Assembly (NCBI GenBank): GCA_905182995.1
Contig: CAJJDP010000113.1
Span: 316,886 to 380,885 of the forward strand
Length of the DNA stretch: 64,000 bases
Direction: 5' to 3'
From: Paramecium octaurelia
Lineage: Eukaryota > Ciliophora > Oligohymenophorea > Peniculida > Parameciidae
Position numbers and translations under genes: made by a program. Positions within the stretch are counted from its first letter, which is position 1. Each line of letters opens with the position of its first letter. Positions 39,693-53,932 of this stretch are shown piece after piece. The notes beneath the pieces were generated by a model. It was not told where the DNA came from, did no database searches, and saw only the letters and a program-made list of their open reading frames with translations.

Positions 39693-42600
39693 TCAATCCT
39701 ATTGAAAGATTCTCTAATCAACAGCCAATCCAAATTCTCCATCAGATGTTCCAAATGCTAAAATTGTTCTGTCTGGTGACAAAGCAAACGAACTTATATC
39801 ATTCATTGATGGTGGACAATCAGTCAGTTAAATTTCATTTCTTTTTTGTAGAAAAGGAGTTGACAACATCAAGATTTTCTTTTCCATACATAATGGTAAA
39901 ACCTATTATATTAAATAACACTTACAATAATATCAGTTAGTTTTGAGTCTTTTACAACTTTGAGATGTCCTTGATTAACAACATATTATTTTAATTCAAG
40001 ATGGGCCAAGAATTAGCCATTGATGCTATATGAATAAATATTTTTGTTTTCATAAAAGGCAATTCCATACAAAGGTGTACAATAACTACAAACTTTGCTA
40101 ATGGGTAATCCCTTAGGATGCCTATAACTTCTTAGATATTTGCCTGACCATTAATTATACATATGAATCCAACTATCGCTAGAACATGTTAATACAACTT
40201 TCAAATCATTACAAATAAATATATCTGTAATTTATTAATCATGATGATGATGTTTACTAATAGGAATGTATGAATTATTAGACACTTTGTAGATTATAAG
40301 AGTTCCATCCTTACTACCAGTTGCTAATATTCTCATTTTATAATCAAATCTCATTACAGTTATAGTATATTCTTATTCGAATTTCTATTCAGAAATAATA
40401 CCGTTATTATAAATTAGCATTCTCCCATCCCAAACGCCACCAATCAATACTTGTTTTCCTCTAAGTAACACAGGTAATTCATCATAATTACAAGTCCAAT
40501 CAAATAGATGTTGATTTTCATCCAAAAATTTTCCAAAATTGATTGACTGTTCTTTCTAATTATTAATATCAAACTTATTGTCTTTTAAATCTAATTTAAT
40601 TGTAGCACATTCTCCATTTCGACGAATCAACCACACTTTGTTATCACTCAAAAACTGTATTCTAATAATCGACTTGTTTCTTGAAAAGTTTAATGATTGA
40701 GTTTGGGGATTATTTTGTTTTTACCTAAATATTCTCTTTTCTACCTTTTCATCTACAATTCGATATACAATTTTTAATTTTCCCCTAGAAATGTGAGGTC
40801 TGTCCCAAATTTAACTAGGACATTAACCAAAATGAATTGCTTATGATTCTAAGGAAATCTTTTGTTTTTCATTTTTGATTGAGTCCCAATCTATTGAATT
40901 TTCGTATGTCAAATAATAAAATGTATTCAAAGCTTTGACTGCTTCTTCTCCTTTTTATTTATATCCAAAAATTAAGTCAATCCAATTGCAAATATGTTAT
41001 GAGACATAATCACTTTCCAATTCCATTCTGTGAGCACAGATAAACAAATATGGGTTCTATTGACTCCAACTAGGTAAGTCGACATTGTTTACTCTTTGTC
41101 CAGTTTGCTATAAGCCATAGTCATACTTAGATAGATTAAGAAACATCTCAGGCAAGTAGAAGAATTCTGGTATCAACTCTCTGACATCACTTAATTCTTC
41201 AACTGCATTCCTATAGGTGTCAACGAATGAAAAAAAGAGTCGATCTGCTAAATCGAACTTTCCTGATTGTAATTCTTTGGCACCGTCAGAGAAAGGTTTC
41301 AATCTAATCAGATAATGGAAGATGATTGCTGGGCTTGAATAATGACTCCCATAGTGAAATTACGGAACCTTATTAAAATGATCTATCATATTGTATCTCT
41401 ATTCGAACACTTCAATCCTGTCCTTGGTACCCAAAGCCCCCATACATTTAGTAAGATCACGATATTTGTGCAATTACTCGCCATCATTCATTATCCAGGG
41501 AAACACGGGATATTAAGTTAAATCCTTATTACTTCTTCCAGCAATTTTATTGACTTTCATTAAGTATTCAAAGGTTGTGATCTTATAATTGTACCACTTG
41601 TTCATTGCCTTACTCTCCAATATGACACTAACAGGATCCAACTTACCAGATAAAATCCTGGGTTTAATATTGATGGTTCGTTATTTTTTCAAGGAGATCA
41701 ACTTTTCAATCACTTTTTGATGATCTCCATTTGAAAAATTGAATACAAGCGTACTGCCTTCCAAGAGGGTCAACTCCAAAGATGTCCATCTACCAATATA
41801 TCTTCGGAATTGTATATCATAGATTTAATCCAAATCCCACTATTTGACTAATTGGGAATCCTCAGGAACTCTAAATTTAATTAGACTTTGATGAGTCTCC
41901 TTTTGAGTGATTGATTCAAAATAAAAGATCAAATGAGTGTCACTAATACGCAAAGAACCTATTCTAACTGTTAAGGTCTTAATCCATTGGACTCTGTGAA
42001 GGATCACCTCATCTTACTCATGTTATTAAGAATAAAATGGGATGATGGTATCAAATATGATTTCATGTATTTTCTTTCTTTGTCTCTCTGGTTATTTCTT
42101 ATCGTAATCAGCCAAATTCATTATTCTTGTGCTTTATTGTTGCGATTGCATAACGGTATCAATTTAAGGGTAGTCGTATAATTTTGGTTTGAGTAATGGT
42201 CTTGATTTTTGCTTGGTCTCGTATTTCCACATTTTCCATGTAAATCTAATATAAATACTTTCGATTACATCTAATTTTATTTAATGTTTTCATAATGCAT
42301 ATCAATCGAATCAAATGGTTTATCGATTTGCGCCTTGAAATCTGGATGAGCCCACCATTAATTAAAAACGCGTACTCGGTTAAATGACTTCTTAAACATG
42401 TATCTCGCTTGTCTCATACAGATTTGTTCAGAATCTATTCTCTGTATCTTTTAATCATAAGAATAGGTCGTGGATGAAGATATCCTATACACAATATACT
42501 GTAATGAATTACATCTATGAAAATAAGACTTCTTCGATTCCCTGACGTTATTATTGCAATTTGTCCTATAATGTTTTTTTCTTCTAAGCAAAAATCCGAT

Positions 42601-45600
42601 AAGATTCTTCAAAATCACATTTGGTTTTTGAATAGTACTCCTCATTCATGAAAAATGATTCTTATATTTTTAACAGTAAAGTTTGATTATCTACAAACAC
42701 TTATTTTGCAGATATCATTTTCTCCATTATCAACTTATCATTAACTTTGAGTGATTTTGTCTCGATTACATCAAAAATGTGAGAACTATCCTTTTTAATT
42801 AAATCATTGAGCATTTTGATTAAAAACAGCTTGTGTTGTTTGTACCCTTCAAAAATGAGAGCTTAAAAGGACTCATTCTTATTTAAAATTTGAGTAAAAC
42901 TATCAACATAAACAATTAGAAATTTAAATGAATTAAATAAGCAATTTCTCACGATTTATAATAATTCCTACTTGATTTCTTCATCATAATTAATCTCTTT
43001 TATTTTATCCTCCATTTAATACAGAAATATGAAATGTGATCCAATAATCAAATAAACTACTTTATCCTGCACTTCCTCAATCTCCTTGTCTCTTAGTGTT
43101 TCAGATGATATAATCAAAGTCCTGACCAACTTATCTAGTGTATTCAATATCACTTGCAATTGTTTGATGTTTTCACTACTCTGCACATTATATGCAAAAT
43201 ACTCAGCATTCAATTACAGAAAAAGTTGGCAAACTTAAACAAAAATGGGACATGAATGTTATTCCATCCCAATTTCAAATGAGAACATCATGGCAGCAAA
43301 AGACTTTTATAATTCTGTTGGGTTCTTCTACTCCAAGATCCCTAAGATTCCTTTTTAAACAATCTGATAGTCTTCTAAAGAACTAATTATTTGTGGGGAG
43401 AATTTGCCACAAAATTGATTCACTATTTCACAGATATTCACAATTAGAATATGATCAACCCATTGAATAATTCCAAATTATTGTTTCCATTCTAAGGATA
43501 TAATTAATACAATATTTACTCTTAGGCATTTCCTACTATGAGATGGTTAACCTAAAGGCAATAGGTTAGAATTTATGGAATAGATAATAATGCTCATTTT
43601 CCATAGTTCTTGGATCTGCAGTAACCAATCTGAAAGTTTCAAAAATAACAGAGTATAAGTTGACCCAAAACTATGAAAACAAGTCCAATTTATAACAGTC
43701 ACTAGTATATAAAATAAATAAAATTTACGACAAATTAGATAGTAATTGCTTATATATCAGTCTTATCAATAATTAAGTAGCTTGTGAATTGATTTTTTCT
43801 TTAAAGAATTCCTCCAAAACTCTGCAATAACTTTGCAATTAAGCCAACCTTTGAAATCCATTTTTTTCATTTTGAATAGCAACTTTGATAACATTGCAAT
43901 ACAATTTTAATCCACTATCCCAAATCCAGAATTCAAATTGTGTCAACTCTCTATTGTTATATTAATATTAGATTTCTAAGAGGGTTTCTAAGATCCACCA
44001 ATGAAATTCTTCGTTATTTAATAGAAAAAGGGCACTGGTCTGATTCCATTTAATTAGCATACACAAATCTTACATAATACGACCTTTGACTGAATCCACA
44101 CAATATTGGAAATAACTGATCAACAAAGATAATCCACCATCAGATTTAATAACAAAGTTCTCATCTAGGATGAGAGTGTCTGAATTGGTTTTTCCAACTC
44201 TTGTTCTCAGCATCCATTCCATGATGGCTACATAGAGAGGTTCATAATCGATGATTCTTCTATTTGGCTATACAATCTTTTTTGTTTGCGTGACAGGTTA
44301 CTTTTTTTTTTCCTCAATTGAACTTTGTTGTTCTTCTTGTTAATGAAAGACTAATGCTTAATTTATTAATGGTTTCCTGGGTTAAACATCCTCATCTTCA
44401 TCGTCTGAGTATGTCTCGACAGCAGCACTGTTGCCTAGAGTGTGAGCAATCCAACTAGCTATTTCTTTTTCGTTTGAAGATTAATTAATTCGAATACTCT
44501 CTGCTATCAATTTGATGCAACTAGTTTTCACATCTGGACAGGAACAAGTGGTTAGTAGATTCAATAACATTTGCATTACTTCCTCTTGAATGAGGATCTG
44601 AGATATGGGATTATTGCTCTTGGTCTCGTATTAAAATAATCCTTATAACTTTTTGAGTAGTAATTAGTAAAAGCATGGAGAGCATTTTAATGTGAAGACT
44701 CTTGCAATGTCAATGATATTCTCTTTCTCGATTTTGGATTGCGATTAAAATAGTTTGTAATGCAGAATTGCATCGATGATATCTAATAATTTAATACGAT
44801 TCTCATACTTAGATAGGAATCAATTAATTAGGAGTAGGGTATTGTTGGCAAATTAAAATTGGTATAACCCATTTAATTAGCATGTTCTTCGCAGCATAAC
44901 CTATTTTTTGGATCAATATCATATATGAGAGTTTATAGGATCTAACTAATACCAAAAATGGATATACAAAATTCAGGATTACCATTGTAGATCACTCGAA
45001 TAAATTTCAGATAGTCCTCAATGATTGAAAAGTCGTCTAGTTTATAAATTTGGATTCTCCACAAGAGACTGCATACGAATTGTTACTTTAATTTCAAGTC
45101 TTGAATGGAGTTATATAATTGGGAGAGCAGTTCTATTGTTTAGCTGTTGATCATTGAGAGTCCGGAGTCATTAAGTTTAAGGGCTATCAAACTTAAATAT
45201 TCTGTTCTGATTGCATCCGACTATGATTCTGGTCTTGATTTGAAAATTTGACAGAACAGAGTCAACAATTCATTTAACAATTAATCATAGGGCTACAGTC
45301 GTAAAAATAAAAGGAGAGGAACAAAGTTTTCGATTCTACAAAATTATGCAAATTGTTGTTTTTGTGTTGTTCTCAAGTATGATCCACTATATGATTGTAA
45401 GGCTCCATCGAATTGATTGATTGGATCAGTAATAAAATTGGCTCTAGCTCTGAGTGGAGTATAACATAATAGTAATTTATTATTCCCATGAGATTTATGC
45501 AAATTTCTAAGGTGATCATTTGTTTAAATACCCAAGTTTTTGTCTCCACAAGTTAAATCACTATATGCATAATAGTAGTTTATACTTTCCATCAAATCCA

Positions 45601-46613
45601 TCATTATAAATTAACAGACAAGTGACATAGCCATAAAAATTGGTAAAAAATTGAAATTCAATGACAAGAGCCTCATTAGAGATTTGGGGGAAATCTATTT
45701 TGATTTCTCTTATTTATTGATTCCCACAAGTCAAATAGAGGTAATAGGATTCTTAGAGGAAGAATTTTTTGGATTGAATCTGAACGCATAAAGACGACCA
45801 TTCATTATAAGGTATTTCGATCAGACTAATAGGGACTTCATGATGAGGTGCTGTATGATAATGAGTAATAAAGTATACAATTTAAATCAACATATTGATA
45901 GACTAACTTGTTTCCATTCAAGATAAATTGACATCCTTTTTTTTTATCCGACATCAGGTACATAATTTTGGTTTCAACTTCTGATTTAATTGCAATGGGA
46001 TAAAGCCATGTTTGGAGAGAAAGGCCTTTGCTAAAACACCATTTCATTTCTCTTGTGTCCACAACCAATCCACTATGGATGTAATTGAAGTAGAATGAGG
46101 CATAAGGTGAATCATAGTGATGTTCTGCAAAGACTTTCTATAAAATATGAGTACAATTATACTTATAATAATGTTATGAATCTGTGAACTTTTTCATTTG
46201 TCAATTAAGAATTGTACATCTAATTTTTGATGTAGATGAACATACTTTTGTAATTTCGCTTTGTCAATGTGATTGCTCCCAAAAACCAATCTATAATCCG
46301 AAACAATTATTGCGTATGCTGAAAAATTAAAGATAATTCATACAATTTCATTAGTCAGACAAAACTCCAATAACAAATCTACAATCTGCTCATTTTAGTT
46401 GTGAATTAATGCTAAGGCTTACAATGAAGAACATTTCAATAATTATGTCTCTAAATGATCATAAAACTTTTGTTATTCTTCTAAAGGTGTTTGATCCACA
46501 GATTACAATGCCTTTAAAAGATAATCAGCTCTGCGGACTATTTTGTTTTGTTTGTAGTGTTCAATGAGAGCTGGTTTGAATTGATCCTCAAAAATGGCAT
46601 CAATTAATTACAT
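39693..46613 (-). CDS. BEACH-WD40 protein 2
   Basis: Larger relative of BEACH protein 1, about 2200 residues. It starts MQLIDAIFEDQFKPALIEHY. N-terminal exons (introns of 25, 25 and 28 nt) lead to a lectin-like sandwich (SGLVVDTREMKWCFSKGLSL, LNGNKLVYQYVDLN), then a long armadillo-like helical stretch, a PH-like domain (RYIGRWTSLELTLLEGSTLV) and BEACH: TQYPVFPWIMND, FHYGSHYSS, SDVRELIPEFFYLPEMFLNL, CNWIDLIFGYKQKGEEA. WD40 repeats close the protein (HPKGLPISKV; final GTSDGEFGLAV). The region HPKGLPI is shared with BEACH 1, confirming paralogy. Likely role in membrane traffic by analogy with the family. Its start is 14 bp from the divergent start of the lectin-like gene. Introns in the middle were not all resolved. 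Confidence 0.9.
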
Positions 46614-46627
46614 TTTATTAATATATT

Positions 46628-47769
46628 ATGCACAAACCATTTCATTTTGTACTCTTCATAGTTTTGGCTTTGGGAGCTGAGTGGCAAACAGGATTGGACA
46701 ACGTGATCAAAAACTAACCTCAATTGACACTCACCAGCAATTATCCAATCCACACTCAAATCGAAATCCTATTTGACAAGCAATTCTCAGAGTATGTATC
46801 TGTCTTAAAAGAGTGCCTGAAGTATTGCTCATGTTTGAACAAGTAACCTTCGAATCAACCTTGGATGTCGACATTAATCTATCATTGGGTCAAGTGACCA
46901 AATCTGGTAGAATATTTAAGCTCTCCTTTTAGGTTTCGAATTACGGTATCGTCTAGGAGGACCTGCAAGAGTCCAATAACTTAAAGTCAGATGGGTGGCA
47001 TTCGTCGATAAAAATGTCTAACTCACCTACCGTGAATTCAATTTCATGCAATTAAGGGAACTTCGCCAAGGTATTCTCATCCATCAAATACTTCAAGGTT
47101 CTGGTATAAGGGAAGACACCTTCACCCAACCTGTCAACGCTAACATCCAATCACCCAAAGTTAGTGCTTTTCTTGTGGGGTTCAAAATTAATCCAGAAAA
47201 CGGACCATATGCTCTTCAAATCAATTGTGCTCTGGATTCACAATTGCAAAACGTTGATTTGAATTTAAAAACTAAAGACACTACCCATGTAAGATATGTC
47301 AAAGTGGCTTTGATTATTGTGGGAGAAGGTTCTAAAGCTATAACAAAATAAGGCGGTGTGGATTCTAGAGGTTTCAATTACTTTGAAGTAAAGATAAATA
47401 TATTTTTCAAGGAACAAAGCACTAGTGGAATTAGAAGAATCAATTACAAACAAGTTGTTCCAGAAACCTACCTAACGGCACCTTCAGACAACATTCTGAG
47501 TCAAGGACTTAGAGGCTTTGAGGCAAATAGTACAGAAAGTGAACTTATTTCAATGAGCTTGGATAAGTATCATGTATTCGATGAGAATTATGAAATGAAC
47601 TTTGGTCCATGTATGGAGTACTTTTCTATTAAGAGTGAATGGCACTCTGATCTACAGTCTAGATTTCTCCATCCTGTTGCACGAACCAACCAAAATAGAG
47701 AAAATGACAATGAGTCATCTGCGTAGAAAATGAGTTTAATAAATCAATATAAGATACTGGGCAAATTGA
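46628..47769 (+). CDS. Secreted protein with two H-type lectin-like domains
   Basis: Begins with a signal peptide (MHKPFHFVLFIVLALGAEW). Domain 1 reads DKQFSEVPEVLLMFEQVTF, then VTKSGFELRYRLGG and VQQLKVRWVAFVD: the rising-strand, GF and final WVA pattern of H-type lectins (discoidin/snail agglutinin type), which bind sugars such as GalNAc. Domain 2 is similar (SPKVSAFLVGFKINPENGPY, then VRYVKVALIIVGEG). The C-terminal third is unrecognised. Three introns (20, 26 and 31 nt) were removed; the last, 47723-47753, gives the ending NDNESSAYWAN. Without it the frame would run into the next gene. About 355 residues. It may be a surface or secreted sugar-binding protein; the domain call rests on pattern only. 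Confidence 0.7.
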
Positions 47770-48071
47770 AATTGCCTTCTTTTTTTTTCCTTTTTCATTT
47801 TGTTTGTATTGCACATATTTTGTAAATGCAAATTTATTTCCTTTTTTCTTTAAACAATCATGTTATTGTTATTGGCTAAGTTTTATTTTAATTAAATTTA
47901 AATCATTCCTTTTTTTTTCTATAATAGTACTTTTTTGAATATTATTTCTTAATTGGGACGGAAAACGAGATTGAGAAATACCTCTTTGTTTCTCAAGATT
48001 AAATTGGGAATAAAGACTAAAGTAATTAATATTAATATTTAATATTTAATAATTTATATCAGTAGAACAGA
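47770..48071. other. Intergenic spacer with T-rich runs
   Basis: 302 bp with several poly-T runs of 8-9 bases, between two same-strand genes. One frame is open across it, but its composition (long Phe and Ile runs) is not protein-like, and the splice solution at 47723-47753 ends the previous gene before it. Confidence 0.6.
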
Positions 48072-51000
48072 ATGCATACTTTTCGAAAATTCGCAAGAGG
48101 CTATATGCAAACCATGCTCTATGGGATTGAAGAGAGACCAAAATTTAAAGTATACAACAGATTTTATTAAATTAGATGGATGGTACATTTTATTTTATTT
48201 TGCATTTAATCAATCATTTTCAATATTTATCAATAATCGTGAATGCAAATTAGAACAAGCGTTTTACAGACTTTAAATTGGCTTATTCACAAGACTTTTT
48301 GGAGTTTTTCATCTTAAATAATACCTTGAAATCATCTATGACATCAAATTTGGCATTAGTTATTATCGCAATCTCATTTGCCTCCCAATTAATACTCATC
48401 CTATTTTTGATGTTCTCCACATTCATTAGAATATGGACAGCCAATCTTATAAGAAGAGACATCACAGGAAATGATAACATGAATTCCCAAATATAGCAAT
48501 GGGTGATGAGTTTCAATGAAACCCTCCATTGGTATTTTGTTCTGTATCCTGTAATTTATCTCCAAATTGCAGTTATTTCTTTTAGTTCCCTCACGTGCAA
48601 TTCTGTAAGCATTTTTCCAAAATCCGATTGCCAAATAGGAATAGGAACACAAATACTAGCCATAACTCCACTAATAATTTCATACATAAATGGACAAATC
48701 TTGATTTACATAATGAGGAATCACAGATTTCATGAGCCCAACTCTTTGAAAAGAAGATACTCCCCTCTTTTATTGTTAAACAACACGATTATTCTCGTTG
48801 AGATTTTTTCCCATTACATTTATGAAGTAAAATTAGATCAATTACCTAATAGTTCCAAGCTGCTGATATTTTGAAATATTCAATGGCTATTTTGTTTGCG
48901 CTGAATTAAATTGTAGATCAATTAACAAATTTCCCTTATAGAGATCCCATACGAGTTCCTTCTATTAGATTGGCTTTCGTGTATGCTTGGATAGTCATAG
49001 CTGTTACTGCCTTTAAATTTGGGTTTTTTCAAGAAGAGAATCTATTTTTCCTGATTATCTTGCCTTTGCCAGGATTAGCTATTGTAGGAGAAACCTTATC
49101 ATCTTTATTTTAAAATCATGCGATATTAAATTATAATTCTAGCATTTAAATAGAAGAAAAACATATCATCATTGCAGTCGACTAATGTTATAAATATCAT
49201 ATTGAATATTTAAAAGTATAGTTATAAGCAATTGATTCTAGGACCCATAGGCATAATTGCAATATTTTCAGTTTTTAATGATTCATCGTTTGTATTGTAA
49301 GAATAATAAGTGCTACTCCAAACTCAAACGGTTTGAGACTTTGAATGTGGATTAAAAAAAGGATCTCAACACTCTCACTCTGAGCATCATCAAATGTATA
49401 TTTAAGGCAGCCCAAAACTGGCTGTTTTCTATGTACTCTTTATAATAATAAAATAGTCATAATCAAAATGCAGATTTATAATTCGAGCAGTTGTAATTAT
49501 AGTATATTAGTTTTGTCTCGGAAATCGCTCAGAAGCCACTCATAGGATATTTAGAATTGAGACAATATTAGAACAATAAATTGAATAACAATTCCACTTA
49601 CTTCGTTGAGATTACTAACAAACTGGCTGATCAATTAAAAAAACAAATCACGGATAACTAAGTCAGACAGAACTCAAAGGCTGTCTTAATTCATGAATAA
49701 AGAACTTAACTTATAGAAATCTCATTGACTTAGCAATGGTAAACTCAAAATCTGTATGAAAATTTATTATAAATCTATATAAAATTGGTAGATTAAAAAA
49801 TAGATCATTGGCAAAATCTAATAAATGGATATCCGAGTTTGAATCCATTTTAATATAACACATAAAAATTGTGTGAAAAAATCATGAATGTAATGTATGG
49901 ACATATGATTAGCTTAGGATTGCATTGGATAAGTATATAGGAGTACCTTAAGAATGGTTTGATTTGAAAACAACCACTACTAAAGGTATTGCTGTAAAAA
50001 AACTAAGTCATGCTTAACTAAACATCAATGTAATAACCTTAAAATTATACTCTTTATTTTATTCTTTAGTAATGAATGATTTTGATAGAGTAAGGATATA
50101 TATAATAATTAGGCTATTTATGTAGAATAGTATGTGAAAGACTTAACTTCAAATGATAGATAAAAGGAAATTGATATAATAGATAACATATCTCTATACA
50201 ATGATTCAACTACCATTATTTTGGTTAGCATCGTTAAGAATAAAGGGAAGATTGTTAATAAAAATCAATTGGCATTAGCGAATTTCTTCCATTACATTGA
50301 TGCAAATGATTTCAAGGAATCAGTCTCCTAGGTACATAATTTGCTACCTAAAACTATGATGAAAGGTCATGAATATTTGATAGATGCTTTTATATAGAAA
50401 GGACATAGTGAATATTTCATTCGTAAGATATCTGGATATTATGAGAATAAAAAAGGATTTATTGAGAAATGCTATGTAAAATTAGGGAATTTGTTTGAGG
50501 AATTAGATGATTATGTTATCACAGCATCCATTCTTAAATGCAATATATCTAATTAGCTTATTCTTGTTGATGCTGAAGGAAAGATTATTGGAATAAGTGA
50601 GGAATTATATAAAACAATAAGTGCAAAGATTCCAAACATTACCATTGAATTTTTTAAAGAATTCTGTCACTTCTTTCTGATATTCCCCTCATTTTTGACT
50701 ATTTTGAACTAAAATCTAAGTAAAATAAATGAATTAGATCATCAATTTATTGAAGATGAAGAACATCTATTCTATATACCATCAAATTTGGTTGAACTTA
50801 ATTCTCTATTTGTAAGAGAATCTTATGAGAGAATTGGCAATACACTTTAAGAAGGTTTAGAGAGTTAAAATTTGAGTTCTTGGAGATCTTGGAAATCTGT
50901 ATCTAAATCTTTGAAGAGTGATCATTCCTTGGGATTGGACAGAGGTAATACAACTATATTAGGGGAGAAAGTACCTATAGCGGATAGATCTAATATTAAT

Positions 51001-53932
51001 TTTCACTTTCAGTTTATGAACTAGCATAAGGACTAATTGGAGAAGGTATTGATTTCATGTAAATATAAAGTACACGATAATAAGAACCAAAATAAAAATA
51101 TCTTTTTAGATGATGAAAGTGAAAAGGTATTCTTACCCTTACTTCATCATTGAATTAGAACACATGAATGAAATTACTTCTTAGCATAAGTTTTACAACA
51201 GATATCCAACTATGGGATAAAACTTTGAGGCTTCCAACACTTTGTTTAACTCAGCTTTAAACCACAAATCTTTAAATGAAACGGTTCCATCAAGTGCAGA
51301 CAGATCAATTTAGGATACTAAACCAGTTAGTTTTTAGCCAGCTAAATTAGTAATAGATTCATAACTGACAAAACCATCAAAAATTAATGAAGAAAAAATA
51401 AAATAATTAATTTAATAAGATGACAGTAATATCCTGTTTGGAAATGACCATTCATAAATTAGATTATTCGATAAACCAAGTGCAATAGAAGTTTAAGATG
51501 TATCTGCTCCACCATCTGAAATTATGTTACCTAAGAATGCATATCGGCCAGATTTTAGTGGAATCCCTCGACAGAAACATTAAGACGATGATTCTGATGA
51601 GTTCTTTTAACTCCACAAGTAATTTGATGTAAGAATTCAATGTTATTATTTAGGAAAAACCATACAAAGTAGAGGAGAAAGAATTATAAAAGGAGAAATC
51701 AAGTGATGATTTTAAAGATAAGGATGAATCACAATAGGAAATAGAAGATAATCTTGAGAAGCATTCTTCAAACTAAAATGTCAATAAGAAGAACTTTATT
51801 CAATTATTGGTGGAGAATAAAAAAATGCTATAGGAGTAAGATTGAATTATGATATCTAATTGTAGGAATCAAAATGACATTGATGAGGAGGAGAAGAAAA
51901 AAAGATCAATTGCGAGTTCATCAAAGACTAGTACTTCTAAGTCTCCTTCATTGCTTGTTCGTTCCTTGTATTAGGTAAGTACATTTGGAGGAGGACTTAA
52001 GTCTGTTATATTTGCCATTTTAGTGTATCTTGTTTTGCAATTTTGTCTTGTGTTTGTTAAGTTGAGCATCATTCAAAGTAAAATGTAAGAATTAATGTAG
52101 ACAATTATGACATTTTATAAACTAATATCAATTATGTCACTTATCCAGAAACTTTGAATTTCTACTTCTAAAAGATGGCCTTTTTTGCTTGGATCAGTTT
52201 GTAAGATAGGTTGGATATCATTGAGTATAGTGAGTTCATTAGAAAGTAACAAATAGAAGAACTGAAAGCCACTAGAGCTATCATAGATATAAAGTTAAAT
52301 GAATTATATAAAGGAATTATATAATTTGAGGAGTAAATTATGAATGATGAGCTTAAGTTAGTAAGCATTAACGATTTATCGTTTTCGGAATAATAGCTTG
52401 ATCTTACTTAATTGATTTAATAAATTCAATTGCATTCCTTTAATTATATAGACAATGCTGAAGAAGGTGTTATCTTTTCTGATTGCATGTTCTTTAGATT
52501 GAATGTCCCTTATGTTTACAAGTTTGCTTACAAATACATCACTTTACTTAATGAAAACTTGGTTTATTATGAGGATAGAATTATAAACGATGTCGTAGTA
52601 TTAACCATGACTTTTATTGCCGTCAATAGTTGTATCATTTTGTATCTACTGTATAATACATTTTTGTTGACTCAATATGAACGATAGATTTTGATGCTAA
52701 TAACTAGAGTATCTCATAGAACTGCTGAAGATATCATGTAGAAACTAACTGATGTAAAGACAATTTTGATTGAGCCTTCATAATTGATATGGAAAAGAGT
52801 AAATTACTTTGAATTGAATTATGAACAAGTCCAATAAAATCAATAAGTGACGAGTCTATTGTTTGCAAAATCAGTGAAAACTCAATCGGTTACCAAATCG
52901 AATGAACTCTCTGGGCAAAAGTCAAAAGTAAGATCGAAAAGATCATATTAAAGTAACTCTTTGGCTTAGAGAATCTATGATTTAACCTTAAGTTATCCCT
53001 CGAATTTTATCTTCCTTTTCTTCCTATGGTTCTTGGCAATATTATTCATAATTGGAGGGATTTTGGTTACTATCAGTTAAGTATCAGATATTAAACCTAC
53101 CCTTAATCTTAATTTACAATTGATTCGATTCAAACTTAGATTTGACACCTTGATTGTCTTGGGGGAATGTTTAAAAACTCAATAAGTAATCAGTGATAAA
53201 TTAGAAGCCAAATTTGGAAACATTAATATTGATATGAAAAATCAATTAATTTTGGATCTCTTTAGCGAGTAAACCGATGGATTTTAGGACTCAATGAGAA
53301 GCATCTATGATTCCCTTGCTAGTTAATCTGGACTCTTGGAAGCATAAAAGAAAGAATTGCTAATGTACTTTGAGGATAGTCTGTGCAATTACATGAGTGA
53401 GGAAATACCATTTTGTACTATCAGAGTATCAAATCAAAACTTTTCTGTTCCTGACTCCTTCAAAACAACCTATGGTAATCCATGGTTAGAGGATAATAAT
53501 TTTGATTATCTATCTGGTGGAATTACGGGTTGTGTATAAGAGTTTACAAAGACTTTAAATTTGTATTTCTCCAAAGAAATTTAATCAAAGCAATTGCAAG
53601 TATCTACAACTTAAGAGGCAGTATCTTTTTTAAAAACATAAATTCATCTTAATCAATTTGTTGAGTATTTTCTAGATTCTGGAAAGTTATTGACAATCAT
53701 AGGGGACAATTTGTTCGAATAGAATTAATCGAAATTATAATAAGCCACAACAATAATGCAATTATATATTTATATAACAGGACTAGGTTTGCTAATTATT
53801 TTAGGTTCGATCTCTTATTTTTGGTTAAAGTATGTTAGTTCGAGAATGAAATTAATGAGATTAAGTTTGACATTAATCCCATATGAAATTCTATTGGAGC
53901 CAAAGACAATGAGTTCTTTAAAATAATTATGA
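48072..53932 (+). CDS. TmcB-like multi-pass membrane protein (PAS-type sensor family)
   Basis: About 1880 residues, of the ciliate family annotated as TmcB-like or PAS-domain membrane proteins. After MHTFRKFARGYMQTMLYGIE a membrane domain of several helices follows (TSNLALVIIAISFASQLILI, LAFVYAWIVIAVTAFKFGFF), then a helical cytosolic part with YFQFLMIHRLYCKNNKCY and LTLSIIKCIFKAAQNW, a PAS-like region (LILVDAEGKIIGISEELYK) and the segment RYSYPYFIIELEHMNEI. A disordered linker precedes at least three more helices (VIFAILVYLVLQFCLVF, IFLFFLWFLAILFIIGG, YIYITGLGLLIILGSISYFW). At least eight introns of 23-30 nt were removed, including 48150-48175 and 51046-51070. Its sensory role is inferred from the family. 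Confidence 0.8.

Noticed and set aside
47721-48241. Continuous frame joining the lectin-like gene to the TmcB-like gene
   Set aside because: The bridging stretch is T-rich and not protein-like; a 31 nt intron at 47723-47753 gives a stop at 47767-47769, and the next gene has its own good start.
51120-51160. Apparent one-base frameshift in the TmcB-like gene before YFIIELEHMNE
   Set aside because: An intron at 51046-51070 (25 nt) moves the reading into the right frame upstream, giving KVKRYSYPYFIIELEH without any shift.
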